DNA of 64,000 nucleotides from DAIDKA01 sp049792815 (GTDB taxonomy: Bacteria; Pseudomonadota; Gammaproteobacteria; Steroidobacterales; Steroidobacteraceae). A program made the position numbers and the translations under genes. The notes beneath the pieces were generated by a model, which was not told the DNA's origin, ran no database searches, and worked only from the letters and a program-made list of their open reading frames with translations. Position 1 is the first letter of the stretch; the number at the start of each line of letters is the position of its first letter. Location of the stretch: NCBI GenBank assembly GCA_049792815.1, contig JBARBG010000098.1:1-64000 (forward strand). The letters are read 5' to 3'. Shown piece by piece: positions 1 to 8,378 of this stretch.

Positions 1-1
1 T

Positions 2-43
2 CCGGGCAGATAGGTAACGGATTATTCCGGAGACATGGGTAAC
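2..43. repeat. Two imperfect 17-nt direct repeats, possible insertion-sequence end
   Basis: Two copies of a 17-nt unit start at 2 and 27. Both begin CCGG, end GGTAAC and agree at 13 of 17 positions, with a 25-nt offset. Short repeats of this kind near one edge resemble the multiple transposase-binding sites at the ends of IS21-like elements. No transposase is inside the window, so the element would lie to the left. Identification is tentative. Confidence 0.3.
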
Positions 44-75
44 ACCTTAGCTTGGCGCTGCAACGCGCCGGCCCG

Positions 76-106
76 TTGACTCTCACGCGGCGTCAGAGTC
101 CAGAAT
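76..106 (+). promoter_or_regulatory. MerR-type operator-promoter with 19-bp spacer
   Basis: A -35 hexamer TTGACT (76-81) and a -10 hexamer CAGAAT (101-106) are separated by exactly 19 bp. The spacer region holds a nearly perfect 23-nt palindrome (78-100) with arms GACTCT and AGAGTC and inner arms ACGC and GCGT. An over-long spacer carrying the dyad is the classic layout of promoters activated by MerR-family proteins, and the merR-like gene begins 25 nt downstream of the -10 box, so positive autoregulation is likely. Confidence 0.8.
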
Positions 107-130
107 CGTGCCCAACATGTGGACGCATTC

Positions 131-919
131 ATGAAAGATCTCACGGTCAAGCAACTCGCGGCGATCTCCGGCGTCACCGTGCGCGCCTTGCACCACTACG
201 ACGAGATCGGGCTGTTGACGCCGGCCTCTGTGGGTACGAACGGCTACCGTTACTACGGGCGCAAGGAACTCCTGCGCCTGCAGCGCATCCTGTTTCATCG
301 GGACCTTGGTGTGCCGCTGAGTGCGATTTCCGAACTGCTCGATCTTGAGGGCGAGAATCAGATTGGTGTCCTGCGACAACATCGCGAAAAGCTGGAAGCG
401 GAACGACACCGCTACGGGGTCCTCATCGAAACGATTGACCGTACCATCGCAGATTTACAGGGAGCGCAAGTCATGGCGAACGCAGATCTTTACAAGGGCT
501 TCAGCCCGGAGAAACAGGCAGGATACGAAGCCTGGCTGGTAGAGCGTTACGGCGAGCCAATGCATCGCGGGATTGAGTCGGCCAAGGCGGCTCACGCAAA
601 ATTGTCACCGGCTGAGCGCCAAGCGTTCTGGGAGTCGCAGGGAAAGGAATTGCAGGAGGTGGAAGAAGCGCTTGCGGGTGCACTGCGCAACGGCGTGGAT
701 CCCGGGTCCGATGGGGTGGATCTCCTGATTGCACGCCATCGAGCCTGGGTATCGGCCATGTGGGGGCGGCCTTGCCCAATGGATAGCTATTCAGGGCTTG
801 CCGATCTGTACCTGGCTCATCCGGATTTCGTGGCTCGATACGAGAGCATCGAGCCTGGCTTCGCCGTTTACCTGACCACTGCCATGAAACGACACGTGCT
901 GGGATGGAGTGACGACTGA
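131..919 (+). CDS. MerR family transcriptional regulator with TipAS-like domain
   Basis: A cytoplasmic one-component activator of 262 aa. The first 70 residues hold the MerR winged helix-turn-helix (signature VTVRALHHYDEIGLL), followed by a long dimerisation helix (about 75-115) and a C-terminal TipAS-type helical domain (about 145-255) that in TipA binds thiopeptide drugs; related proteins sense other ligands. ATG 131 gives the usual N-terminus Met-Lys-Asp-Leu; an in-frame GTG at 119 is the alternative, and neither has a strong Shine-Dalgarno. The operator at 76-106 directly upstream argues for autoregulation. No obvious dedicated target gene follows: the next 160 bp hold a decayed gene fragment on the other strand. 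The ligand is unknown. Confidence 0.9.
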   Translation: MKDLTVKQLAAISGVTVRALHHYDEIGLLTPASVGTNGYRYYGRKELLRLQRILFHRDLGVPLSAISELLDLEGENQIGVLRQHREKLEAERHRYGVLIETIDRTIADLQGAQVMANADLYKGFSPEKQAGYEAWLVERYGEPMHRGIESAKAAHAKLSPAERQAFWESQGKELQEVEEALAGALRNGVDPGSDGVDLLIARHRAWVSAMWGRPCPMDSYSGLADLYLAHPDFVARYESIEPGFAVYLTTAMKRHVLGWSDD

Positions 920-920
920 A

Positions 921-1035
921 CCATCGAAGACCGTTTTCAGATGCTGACCGTCCAGCAGGCTTGCCGGAGACAGAAAGTGAAAACATCAGTGTGCGGGCGG
1001 CGGCTCAGCAATGTTGCAAACGTCTCGCCGACTTC
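921..1035 (-). pseudogene. Remnant of a YiiX-like papain-fold hydrolase gene (3' end)
   Basis: This intergenic stretch is a damaged second copy of the 3' end of the intact hydrolase gene at 10265-10915. Read leftward, one frame gives ETFATLLSRRPHTDVF (intact gene: ETFAELLRRRPRTNLHF) and another gives SPASLLDGQHLKTVFDG (intact gene: SPASLLDSRHLKTVFDG). Between the blocks about 50 nt, encoding the intervening 16 or so residues, have been lost and the frame has shifted, so it cannot make the protein. Upstream of the remnant the rest of the gene is absent. It implies a past duplication followed by deletion. Confidence 0.75.
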
Positions 1036-1078
1036 CAGTCTTGGTTCAAAGCCGCGCAAGCCCGACAATTCCGAATAC

Positions 1079-3094
1079 CTAATGACACATTAGGGTCCCG
1101 CCGCTAAGGTCGCATTCATCCGGCGGTCCGTCGCGCCTCCAGAAATCGATCAATTTGAGATGCTCCATCAGTCCCGCGAATCGCGGGTCCTGTCGGAAGG
1201 GACGCATCTCGGGCAACCAGACGTCACTCCAATCAGCGATGCCGAGGTCCTCGCCACCGGGCTCGGCAAGCCGCGCTGCCAACGCGTACGCGGCATCGAT
1301 GGCACCGAGAGTGGTGAACGCCGTCACGAAGTACATCTTGGTGCGGCTGTCGACTCCCTCAGCTCTGAGCCTCGGCAGAAAGCCCTGCAGCGCTCGCAGC
1401 GCGACAGGTCGCAGCCTTGGATCAGCGAGAGCCGTGTAGTACGCCCTCAATACCGCTGCGCCCGCCGTGTCTCTGAGCACCAATGGCAGGCTGTCGGGGG
1501 CACGCGCTGCCGCATCGTCGAATCGCCCGGCTCGCGCACTCGCCCGAACATAAACGCGGACGATGTCGAGATTCGGCGGGGCGCCGTGGGTGAGATTCTT
1601 CAGCCGCTCGGCGAATTGGATGGCGTCGGTATCAAGGCCCATGACCGAGCTAGTCAAGGCGAGTTCGTGTAATGCAAGGCCGTCGACAGGGGACAGCCGC
1701 AGGGATTCTTCCAGCACCAAGCGCGCACGCCGCAATCGACCGGAAAACCGCAAGATCGACCCATACACTCCGCGAATATTGGAATCGGTGCCATCCACGG
1801 CGAGCGCCCTGTGGAAATTCACTTCTGCCTGGCTCCAATCGTGTCGCCCTTCGGCCACCCATCCAAGCGCGAACAGCCCGTCGGCCAGTCCCGGGCTCAG
1901 GACAAGGGCCCGCTCGGCATCGCGCTGCGCCGCGTCCAGGGCGCTTGGGGGTAGATAGCCCAGCGCGACCATGGCGACATCAGCGAAGGCCCGCGACGCC
2001 AAAGCGCGGGCAAAGTTCGGATCGCGTGCGACGGCCTCATCCAGGAGCGCGAGCCCGAGGTGCTGGGATTCCTCCGTACCGTGCATGATCGACCGCGCTT
2101 CAAGGTAGAGCTGGTATGCTTGGAGGTCCTGACTCGGCGGCGGACGGGGTGCCGGCGGCGGCAGATCGACTTTCACGTAGTTCCGCAAGGCCTGCACGAT
2201 TTCAGCAGCGAGTGCATCCTGCAACTTGAAGATGTCTCCGAACTGCCTGTCATAGGTCTGCGACCAGATCTGATAGCCGCTTCCGGCGTCCACCAACCGG
2301 GCGCTGATGCGTATACGTTCACCGGCGCTGCGAACGCTTCCCTCCAGCACGGTTGCGACGCCGAGGTCATTCCCGATCTGCCGAATATCCGCGGTGCGCC
2401 CCTTATATGCGAATGTTGATGTTCGCGCGGGTACCTTGAGGCCTGGCACGTTTGCCAGCGCATCAATCAGTTCCTCGGCCATCCCGTCGCCGAAGTAAGT
2501 TTTCCCAGGATCACCCGTCATGTTCGCGAAGGGCATCACCGCAATGGAGCCGGCCGAATGCGCAGCCACGCCGGCGCGGTCAGGCACGGGCCGAGCGCCT
2601 GGGGTACGTCCGAATGTCCACCACGCGAGAACCGCCACACTGATCACCAACACCGCAGCCACTGGCACAAGCCAGCCACGGGGTGGTTTGACAAGAGGTG
2701 CAGCCACCGCGGAGTCCGCCGCATGCGGTGGTGACTTAGGTGTCGTCAGTGGCACTGTCGCCGCGGCCATTCGGTAGCCATGTCCGCGGACGGCAAATAT
2801 GTAGCGCGGATTCTCCGCGCTATCACCCAGCGCCTGGCGCAACAGGCTGACCCTCTGGGTGACCGTTTCCGGCCCGACGACGACCCCCGACCAGACACTC
2901 TCCATCAGCGCATCGAACGTAATTAACCTCGGGGCGTTGCGGACAAGCTCCAGCAATAGGTCGAAGGAAAGACCGCTTACTCCCAGTTCAGCGCCGGCGC
3001 GGGTAACCCGACGCAGGCGCGAATCGATTAGCAGGTCATCGACCTGATAACAGCTGCCGACGTCCGTCGCAGTAGGCGCAGTTTCGGATTTCAT
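1079..3094 (-). CDS. Membrane-anchored winged-helix/TPR regulator (CadC-like), copy 1
   Basis: A 671-aa one-component regulator. Residues about 15-110 are an OmpR/PhoB-type winged helix ending in the wing motif VRGHGYRM; there is no receiver domain. A single transmembrane helix follows (about 142-163, GWLVPVAAVLVISVAVLAWW), so the DNA-binding part is cytoplasmic and the rest periplasmic. Residues about 183-305 form the FlgO/TolB-N-like domain seen in CadC- and adenylate-cyclase-associated proteins (SIAVMPFANMTGDP, VATVLEGSVR), and the remainder is TPR-like helical repeats. It is a clear paralogue of the gene at 4493-6541, and the two flank a DUF6152 couplet on the opposite strand. Three TTTACC repeats lie immediately upstream (3113-3150). 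Target and signal are unknown. Confidence 0.88.
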   Translation of the reverse strand: MKSETAPTATDVGSCYQVDDLLIDSRLRRVTRAGAELGVSGLSFDLLLELVRNAPRLITFDALMESVWSGVVVGPETVTQRVSLLRQALGDSAENPRYIFAVRGHGYRMAAATVPLTTPKSPPHAADSAVAAPLVKPPRGWLVPVAAVLVISVAVLAWWTFGRTPGARPVPDRAGVAAHSAGSIAVMPFANMTGDPGKTYFGDGMAEELIDALANVPGLKVPARTSTFAYKGRTADIRQIGNDLGVATVLEGSVRSAGERIRISARLVDAGSGYQIWSQTYDRQFGDIFKLQDALAAEIVQALRNYVKVDLPPPAPRPPPSQDLQAYQLYLEARSIMHGTEESQHLGLALLDEAVARDPNFARALASRAFADVAMVALGYLPPSALDAAQRDAERALVLSPGLADGLFALGWVAEGRHDWSQAEVNFHRALAVDGTDSNIRGVYGSILRFSGRLRRARLVLEESLRLSPVDGLALHELALTSSVMGLDTDAIQFAERLKNLTHGAPPNLDIVRVYVRASARAGRFDDAAARAPDSLPLVLRDTAGAAVLRAYYTALADPRLRPVALRALQGFLPRLRAEGVDSRTKMYFVTAFTTLGAIDAAYALAARLAEPGGEDLGIADWSDVWLPEMRPFRQDPRFAGLMEHLKLIDFWRRDGPPDECDLSGGTLMCH

Positions 3095-3112
3095 GTCTCG
3101 ACCACCGGGAAC

Positions 3113-3150
3113 TTTACCGCTTCTTGACCGAGTCTTTACCCAACTTTACC
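3113..3150. promoter_or_regulatory. Helically phased TTTACC repeats, candidate operator
   Basis: TTTACC occurs at 3113, 3135 and 3145, that is with offsets of 22 and 10 bp, close to two and one helical turns. The flanks agree too: ACTTTACCGC is repeated in full at 3111-3120 and 3143-3152. Direct repeats one turn apart are what OmpR/PhoB-type winged helices bind. The site sits 19-56 bp upstream of the leftward regulator start and about 90 bp upstream of the rightward DUF6152 gene, so it could control both. Confidence 0.5.
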
Positions 3151-3241
3151 GCAGCTTCAGATACGGCAGGGTTCGTTCTCACAGGATGGGCGCCCCGGGA
3201 TGACGAACCACCCTTTTCAAAATATTTGAGGTCAAAGAGCG

Positions 3242-3622
3242 ATGATCGCATTGCAAAAACTGGCCGGAATGGCTGCACTTTTCCTCGCATCTCCTTGCTG
3301 GGCCCATCATTCCTTCGCGATGTTTGATATGACGAAGACCGTCACCCTCCATGGGACGGTCAAGCAGCTGCAATGGACCAGTCCGCACTGCTTCGTCCAG
3401 GTGCTGGTTCCGACTCCCAATGGAACTGTGGAGTGGAGTCTTGAGATGAACTCCCCGCTCATTATGTACCGGAAGGGGTGGCGGCCCGGTTCACTTCGCG
3501 CCGGTGATGCTGTGACCGCCGTCATTGCCCCGACACGGGATGGCGCCCATGGCGGGGTGGTCCTCTCCGTTACCGATCCGGCGGGGCAAATACTGACCAA
3601 TATCAAGAGGCCCGGGGTATGA
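3242..3622 (+). CDS. DUF6152 family exported protein, couplet 1
   Basis: A 126-aa periplasmic protein of unknown function. A signal peptide of about 21 residues ends Cys-Trp-Ala, and cleavage would leave a mature protein starting His22-His23-Ser-Phe-Ala-Met-Phe-Asp. A further conserved His is in QWTSPH (His49). The three DUF6152 proteins of this window share these histidines, which suggests a metal site at the N-terminus. This copy is the most divergent: it lacks the EGMSPNYLAR and IHPLK motifs of the other two. It overlaps the next gene by 4 nt (ATGA), so the two are translationally coupled. It is divergent from the winged-helix regulator at 1079-3094. Confidence 0.85.
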   Translation: MIALQKLAGMAALFLASPCWAHHSFAMFDMTKTVTLHGTVKQLQWTSPHCFVQVLVPTPNGTVEWSLEMNSPLIMYRKGWRPGSLRAGDAVTAVIAPTRDGAHGGVVLSVTDPAGQILTNIKRPGV

Positions 3623-4452
3623 ACAGGCGAACAGTGGTCGCGCTTTGCACGATGCTCGCCCTCGCTTCAGGGACGCAGTCCGCTTTCGCGCAGCAGAGCG
3701 CAGCTGCGCGGGCGCGCATATTTGCCACCTTGCCCGATTGGACCGGCTTCTGGGAGACGGAGCTATCAGCGCAGGTGATTTCGGGACAGACCACTCACGA
3801 GGCGCGGGCAAGTTCGCCGGCTTCTGCAGATGCGTTCGTTCTGCGTACCAACCTCCTGGGTGCACCCCCCTACAATCCCGAGTGGAAGCGGAAGACTCAG
3901 CGAGCTGCGGCGCCTAAAGGATCGGCATCTGGCCCTCTCATTGCACCCACTTCCAAGTTTTGTTCCGGTGGCGGGTTCCCGAACGTGATGGAGAGCCCGG
4001 TTCCGGACGGGATGTTCCAGGTGCTGGTGACACCGGAGGAGACCGTCCTGCTGTTTGCGGATGGCGAGACCCGCCAGATCTACACTGATGGCCGATCGCA
4101 CCCGAGGACCCAGGACCTGTGGCCCACCTCAATGGGTGATGCCGTCGGAAACTGGCAAGGCGCGACACTGATTGTGCATACGATCGCGCGCAGGGCCGGC
4201 CCCGTCGCGCCAATTCCGGGAGCCGCCGATCTTAGCGACCAGGCACAGTTTACCGAGCGCCTGCGGCAGTTGGACGCGAACACGATTCAAAATGACATGA
4301 CGATCGACGACCCGTCGCGCTTCTCCCACCCCTGGCAATTCACGATCCGCTACAAGCGAATCACGGATGTTGACCGCATGATCGTTACCAACTGTACTGA
4401 GAACGATCGCAACCCGGTGGTTGACGGCCGGTTCGTAATCGCGCCGCCCTGA
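3619..4452 (+). CDS. Exported partner protein of DUF6152, couplet 1 (diverged)
   Basis: A 277-aa exported protein of unknown function. The signal peptide ends around residue 24 (SAFA), then comes ATLPDWTGFWETE, matching the LPDW-x-G-x-W start of the paralogue at 61480-62247. The centre keeps IYTDGRSHP, but the segment that reads GHSIGHW in the paralogues is GDAVGNW here, so two histidines are missing, and the C-rich PPGMPGIM region is CSGGGFPNVM. Either this copy has a different activity or has lost it. It is coupled to the DUF6152 gene before it (4-nt overlap) and ends 40 nt from the convergent regulator at 4493. Confidence 0.75.
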   Translation: MNRRTVVALCTMLALASGTQSAFAQQSAAARARIFATLPDWTGFWETELSAQVISGQTTHEARASSPASADAFVLRTNLLGAPPYNPEWKRKTQRAAAPKGSASGPLIAPTSKFCSGGGFPNVMESPVPDGMFQVLVTPEETVLLFADGETRQIYTDGRSHPRTQDLWPTSMGDAVGNWQGATLIVHTIARRAGPVAPIPGAADLSDQAQFTERLRQLDANTIQNDMTIDDPSRFSHPWQFTIRYKRITDVDRMIVTNCTENDRNPVVDGRFVIAPP

Positions 4453-4492
4453 GCAGCGACCAAATCTTCCAGGGTGACTCATAATCCCCTGG

Positions 4493-6541
4493 TCATCGAC
4501 ACGCCATCTGGCCGTCTTTCAAATCGCAGTCGTCGGGAGGTCCGTATGACTCCCAGTACGCCATGTATCCCAAACGCTTTACGAATGTGGGGAAACGGCG
4601 GTCCTCGCGGAACGGCCGCAGCTCTGGCGCCCACAGCCTGGTGTTATCTCCGGTCTCCGCCCCGATGCCCGCTCCGAGCGGTTCCGGCGTCATGGAATCG
4701 AGACATTGATTCGCCAGGCCATATGCCAGATCCAGCTCGCGAAGCACAGCGTACAGGTAAGCGCTATTGAGACACGGCCCAACGCTGGCCGATGCCAGGA
4801 AGCCAGATCCAGGGTGGCTGACACGGGGGTACAGGCGCACACGAGCCGCCACGGCTGTCGCCTTCAGGCTCGGATTGGCCATCGCACCGTAGACGAGCTT
4901 GGCAACTTCGGCCGTACGCGCTGCGTCGGGGTTCGCCGGATCAAGCGACTTTGCGGCTGCCGCCGCGGCATCCTGAAAGCGTCCGGAGCGAAACGCCGCC
5001 AGCTCGTTCACGGACGAAAGCGGGGGAAGGGCCTGAGATACCCCAAGATCCAAGGCGAGTTGGACAGACTTGAGGGCATCCGCATCGCGCCCCAGTATTG
5101 AGTAGGAGGCCGCCTGATTTACGGAGACTCCAAGACTTCCGGGGACCAGCGCATGCGCCTTCATCTGCTCATCGAGCGCTTCGCGCAGATGTCCGAGAAT
5201 TCTCAGCATGTTTCCGTGAACCATATGGATGGTACCGTCGCCGGGACTCAGGGACAAAGCCGTGCGTATGTGAACCTCCGCCTCCACCCAGTGGCCACGG
5301 ACAGTCGCTACAGCGGCGACAGTTTCATGCGAATTCGCGGAATTGGCATCAAGCTCCAGCGCCCGCTGCGCGGCGCGTTCCGCCGCGGCCAGGTTTTCAG
5401 CGGGCCGCTGCGCGAAAAGAACGTACAGCAGCAACTTCGCGTTGCCGATGCCCGAGTACGCGCGGGAAAACTTGGGATCAAGGGTCAGCGCCCGCTCAAA
5501 GTAGTCCACTGTGCGCGGCAGAGTTTGCGGACTCGGTCGATCCATCAGCGCTTCGCCCTGCAGGTACAGATCGTAGGCTTCAACGTTCTGCGTTGGTGGT
5601 GAATAGGCGATCGCCGAGGCGCCATTCAGTCTGAGGCTCAGCGCCTGACCGATCGCTGTCGCCAGATCATCCTGCATCTTGATCAGATCGGTGAATTTGC
5701 GATCGTAGCTCGCCGACCAGAGGTGCAGTCCGTCCTGCGCGTTGATCAGCTGAGCGGTAACACGTATGCGTGAGCTCGCCTCGCGTACGCTACCCTCGAG
5801 TACTGTCGCGACGCCCAGATCTTTCGCAATCTGCCGAATATCGACGTCACGATTCTTGTATGCAAATGATGAGGTGCGCGCGGGAACCTTCAGCCCCGGC
5901 AGGGTTCCGAGTTCATTGATGACCTCCTCCGCTACGCCGTCACCGAGGTAGTCTTTTGTCGGATCGCCGGTGAGATTGACAAAAGGCAACACCGCCACGG
6001 ATCTTGCGGGTGCGAGGACGGCCGGGGTCACGACTGTCAACGCCGTGGTTGCACCAATGCTCGCGCCATCACGGCGTAACTTGCCAGCCACAAGCGTCAG
6101 CACCAGAAGCCCAACGAGAAGCGAGGCCACGAAGTACCAGCGGCGTCGTATCGGATTTGGCGCCCGCATGCCCTGCGCGGCGCCTGGCGTCCCTAGAGCG
6201 ACCACCGGTGCTATCAGACAGTAGCCGCGTCCACGAACTCCCGAGATGTAACGTGGCTTGTCGGCATCATCGCCTAGCGCCCGGCGGATCATTTTGGCGC
6301 GCTGCGTGACCGTCTCCTGGTTCACGACGAGCCCCGGCCAGACGCGCTGCATCAATTCATCGAAGGTTACCAAGTTTGGGGCTGCACGCACCAACACCAG
6401 GAAGAACTCGAACGAAATGCCGCCAACCGGAAGCTCCCGATCGGCGCGCGTTACGCGGCGGCGTTCGACATCAACCTGCAGGTCGGCGACTGAGTAGCGC
6501 GTGGGTGCGGTGTTGGGCTCGGCTGTCGTGGTCGATTCCAT
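4493..6541 (-). CDS. Membrane-anchored winged-helix/TPR regulator (CadC-like), copy 2
   Basis: A 682-aa paralogue of the regulator at 1079-3094 with the same order: winged helix (about 17-115, ending SGVRGRGYCL), one transmembrane helix (about 135-152, FVASLLVGLLVLTLVAG), a FlgO/TolB-N-like domain (about 180-305; SVAVLPFVNLTGDP, KVPARTSSFAYK) and TPR-like helices to the end. The two share the C-terminal pattern ending in a Cys-Asp-Leu segment. The cytoplasmic part should bind DNA and the periplasmic part sense a signal or protein partner. It converges on couplet 1 and is divergent from the carboxylesterase at 6763. A weaker set of phased repeats lies at 6668-6693 in the shared upstream region. 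Confidence 0.88.
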   Translation of the reverse strand: MESTTTAEPNTAPTRYSVADLQVDVERRRVTRADRELPVGGISFEFFLVLVRAAPNLVTFDELMQRVWPGLVVNQETVTQRAKMIRRALGDDADKPRYISGVRGRGYCLIAPVVALGTPGAAQGMRAPNPIRRRWYFVASLLVGLLVLTLVAGKLRRDGASIGATTALTVVTPAVLAPARSVAVLPFVNLTGDPTKDYLGDGVAEEVINELGTLPGLKVPARTSSFAYKNRDVDIRQIAKDLGVATVLEGSVREASSRIRVTAQLINAQDGLHLWSASYDRKFTDLIKMQDDLATAIGQALSLRLNGASAIAYSPPTQNVEAYDLYLQGEALMDRPSPQTLPRTVDYFERALTLDPKFSRAYSGIGNAKLLLYVLFAQRPAENLAAAERAAQRALELDANSANSHETVAAVATVRGHWVEAEVHIRTALSLSPGDGTIHMVHGNMLRILGHLREALDEQMKAHALVPGSLGVSVNQAASYSILGRDADALKSVQLALDLGVSQALPPLSSVNELAAFRSGRFQDAAAAAAKSLDPANPDAARTAEVAKLVYGAMANPSLKATAVAARVRLYPRVSHPGSGFLASASVGPCLNSAYLYAVLRELDLAYGLANQCLDSMTPEPLGAGIGAETGDNTRLWAPELRPFREDRRFPTFVKRLGYMAYWESYGPPDDCDLKDGQMACR

Positions 6542-6667
6542 GCTCCGTCATCCGCCCAACGCCCGGTGCCTGCCCTGGGCGGGCTTCGATTCTGTAGCGG
6601 TCCCAGTGCGGTGTCAAAAGCGCCGCGCTGACCGGGTATCACGATACATCCCGCTGTCTCACGCAGC

Positions 6668-6693
6668 TTCACCGTATTTACGCCCCGTTTCAT
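6668..6693. promoter_or_regulatory. Possible phased repeats in divergent regulator/esterase region
   Basis: TTCACC (6668), TTTACG (6677) and TTTCAT (6688) lie 9 and 11 bp apart. They resemble the TTTACC repeats in front of the paralogous regulator at 3113-3150 but are less uniform. The rest of the 220-bp intergenic region (6542-6762) shows no convincing promoter or hairpin. Confidence 0.25.
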
Positions 6694-6762
6694 GCAGTTG
6701 TCGGCGCCTGCGCTCAGGATTCGGCGCGGTGACCAGAATTCCAAGTTTCCAAGGAGGCAATC

Positions 6763-8367
6763 ATGCCCGGACACAAGGTGCTGACGAATGGCGCGCTGCG
6801 TGGCGGCAAATCGCAAGCGACCAGTCGAGCCGGACGGGTTGCCAGACTGGCACTGTTCCTTGCGGCCAGTGTCGTGGTCGGTACGCAAATGACAACCGCA
6901 TCGGAGCGACACATGCCTATTCCAATTAAGACAACGGCCGGCTTGCTACAAGGCATCGAATACCGAGGTGCCACGGCCTATCTGGGTGTGCCTTTCGCCG
7001 CAGCTCCAGTGGGTGAGCTTCGTTGGCGTGCCCCTCGCCGGCCGCCGCATTGGCAGGGCGTACGTCTGGCAGACCGATTTGGCAACTCCTGCATGCAGGA
7101 CGCGGTTGAGTTTGATATCGCGGGTCAGAAGACACTCGGCGAAGACTGCCTGTATCTCAACGTGTGGACACCCGCTGCGACGCCGTCCGCGAAAATGCCT
7201 GTGATGGTATGGCTGCACGGCGGGGCCTTTGCACACGCCTCGGGCGCCCATCCGTCCTCCGACGGCGCCCATCTGGCAGCGCGCGGTGTAATGGTTGTGA
7301 CGGTGAACTATCGCCTGGGGCGCTTCGGGTTCTTCGCCCATCCCGCCCTGACACAGGAAGAACCGGCGGCGCCACTGGCCAACTATGGCTTGTTGGATCA
7401 AATCGCCGCACTCGAATGGGTCAAGGAGAACGCCGCCGCTTTCGGCGGGGATCCGAGCAACGTGACAGTATTCGGACAGTCCGCCGGCGGCGTTTCCATT
7501 TGTTACCTACTGGCGGCACCGCTCGCAAAGGGCCTGTTTCATCGGGCAATCATCGAGTCCGGAGTGTTCTTCACCGGTCCTCCTGGCCTGCCAAGGACTT
7601 TGCAGGACGCCGAGACCGTCGGTACAGCTGCCGCCAAGTCGTGGGGCTTGGAGGCCACCAATGCAGCCGCGCTCCGTAAGGTTCCTGCCGAGACAATCCT
7701 CGCGGGTTCTCCTGGCACCAGTTGGCCAGTGATCGATGGCAAGGTCGTTACCGGTGACTTGCGGTTGGCGTTTGACTCCGGCCAGATCGCGCACGTCCCT
7801 GTGCTGTTGGGTACCAACAGCTACGAAGTCGGATGGCCCCAACTTTCGGCCTGGTCACAGGGGCTTTCGAAGAGACTGTCGGCGCAGTGGCCCGCGGTAA
7901 CGCCATTATATAGTGGCTTCGGCACGCACCGGACTGACCTGATCGAGGGACAGTTGGCCACGGATATGTCGTTTACGGTACCAACGCGATACGCGGCGCG
8001 CGCGGCAGCGCGACACGGGCTGCCGACCTATCTCTACGTCTATTCCTATTTACGCCCTTCGCAATCCGCACACCTTCCAGGTCCGGTCCATATGGACGAA
8101 ATATACGCCGTGTTCGGCAATATGGATCAGGTCGAATCCCACCCGGACGCCGGGACACAGCGCGTTATCGACGAAGTACAATCGCGTTGGGTGCAGTTCG
8201 CGAAGACCGGACAGCCTACGGAAAGTGCGCCACAGTGGCCGGCGCTAACGCCCAATTCAGAAGGATTAGTCGAATTCACGACTAATGGACCGGTTGTCCG
8301 CGTGGATTACGAGCGTGCGCGGATCGATCTGGCCGAGACGTTGGCGGCTGCACCTCCGCCTCGCTGA
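6763..8367 (+). CDS. Carboxylesterase type B, exported
   Basis: A 534-aa serine hydrolase of the alpha/beta fold that should hydrolyse carboxylic esters in the periplasm or outside. The nucleophile elbow is GQSAGG (Ser240), the oxyanion motif HGGAF, and the catalytic His is probably His443 in HMDEIYAVFG. EDCLYLNVWTP is the type-B signature 2. A hydrophobic stretch at about 28-42 suggests an unusually long signal peptide; a later ATG at 6913 would remove it. The start at 6763 follows a strong Shine-Dalgarno (AAGGAGG). It is divergent from the winged-helix regulator and followed by a second esterase in the same direction. The natural substrate is unknown. Confidence 0.9.
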   Translation: MPGHKVLTNGALRGGKSQATSRAGRVARLALFLAASVVVGTQMTTASERHMPIPIKTTAGLLQGIEYRGATAYLGVPFAAAPVGELRWRAPRRPPHWQGVRLADRFGNSCMQDAVEFDIAGQKTLGEDCLYLNVWTPAATPSAKMPVMVWLHGGAFAHASGAHPSSDGAHLAARGVMVVTVNYRLGRFGFFAHPALTQEEPAAPLANYGLLDQIAALEWVKENAAAFGGDPSNVTVFGQSAGGVSICYLLAAPLAKGLFHRAIIESGVFFTGPPGLPRTLQDAETVGTAAAKSWGLEATNAAALRKVPAETILAGSPGTSWPVIDGKVVTGDLRLAFDSGQIAHVPVLLGTNSYEVGWPQLSAWSQGLSKRLSAQWPAVTPLYSGFGTHRTDLIEGQLATDMSFTVPTRYAARAAARHGLPTYLYVYSYLRPSQSAHLPGPVHMDEIYAVFGNMDQVESHPDAGTQRVIDEVQSRWVQFAKTGQPTESAPQWPALTPNSEGLVEFTTNGPVVRVDYERARIDLAETLAAAPPPR

Positions 8368-8378
8368 TCGTCTGCAAT

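Noticed and set aside
501..986. 161-codon lower-strand frame across the merR 3' end and the remnant
   Set aside because: It runs antisense through merR; only the SVSGKPAGRSASENGLRWF part touches the decayed hydrolase copy and in the wrong frame.
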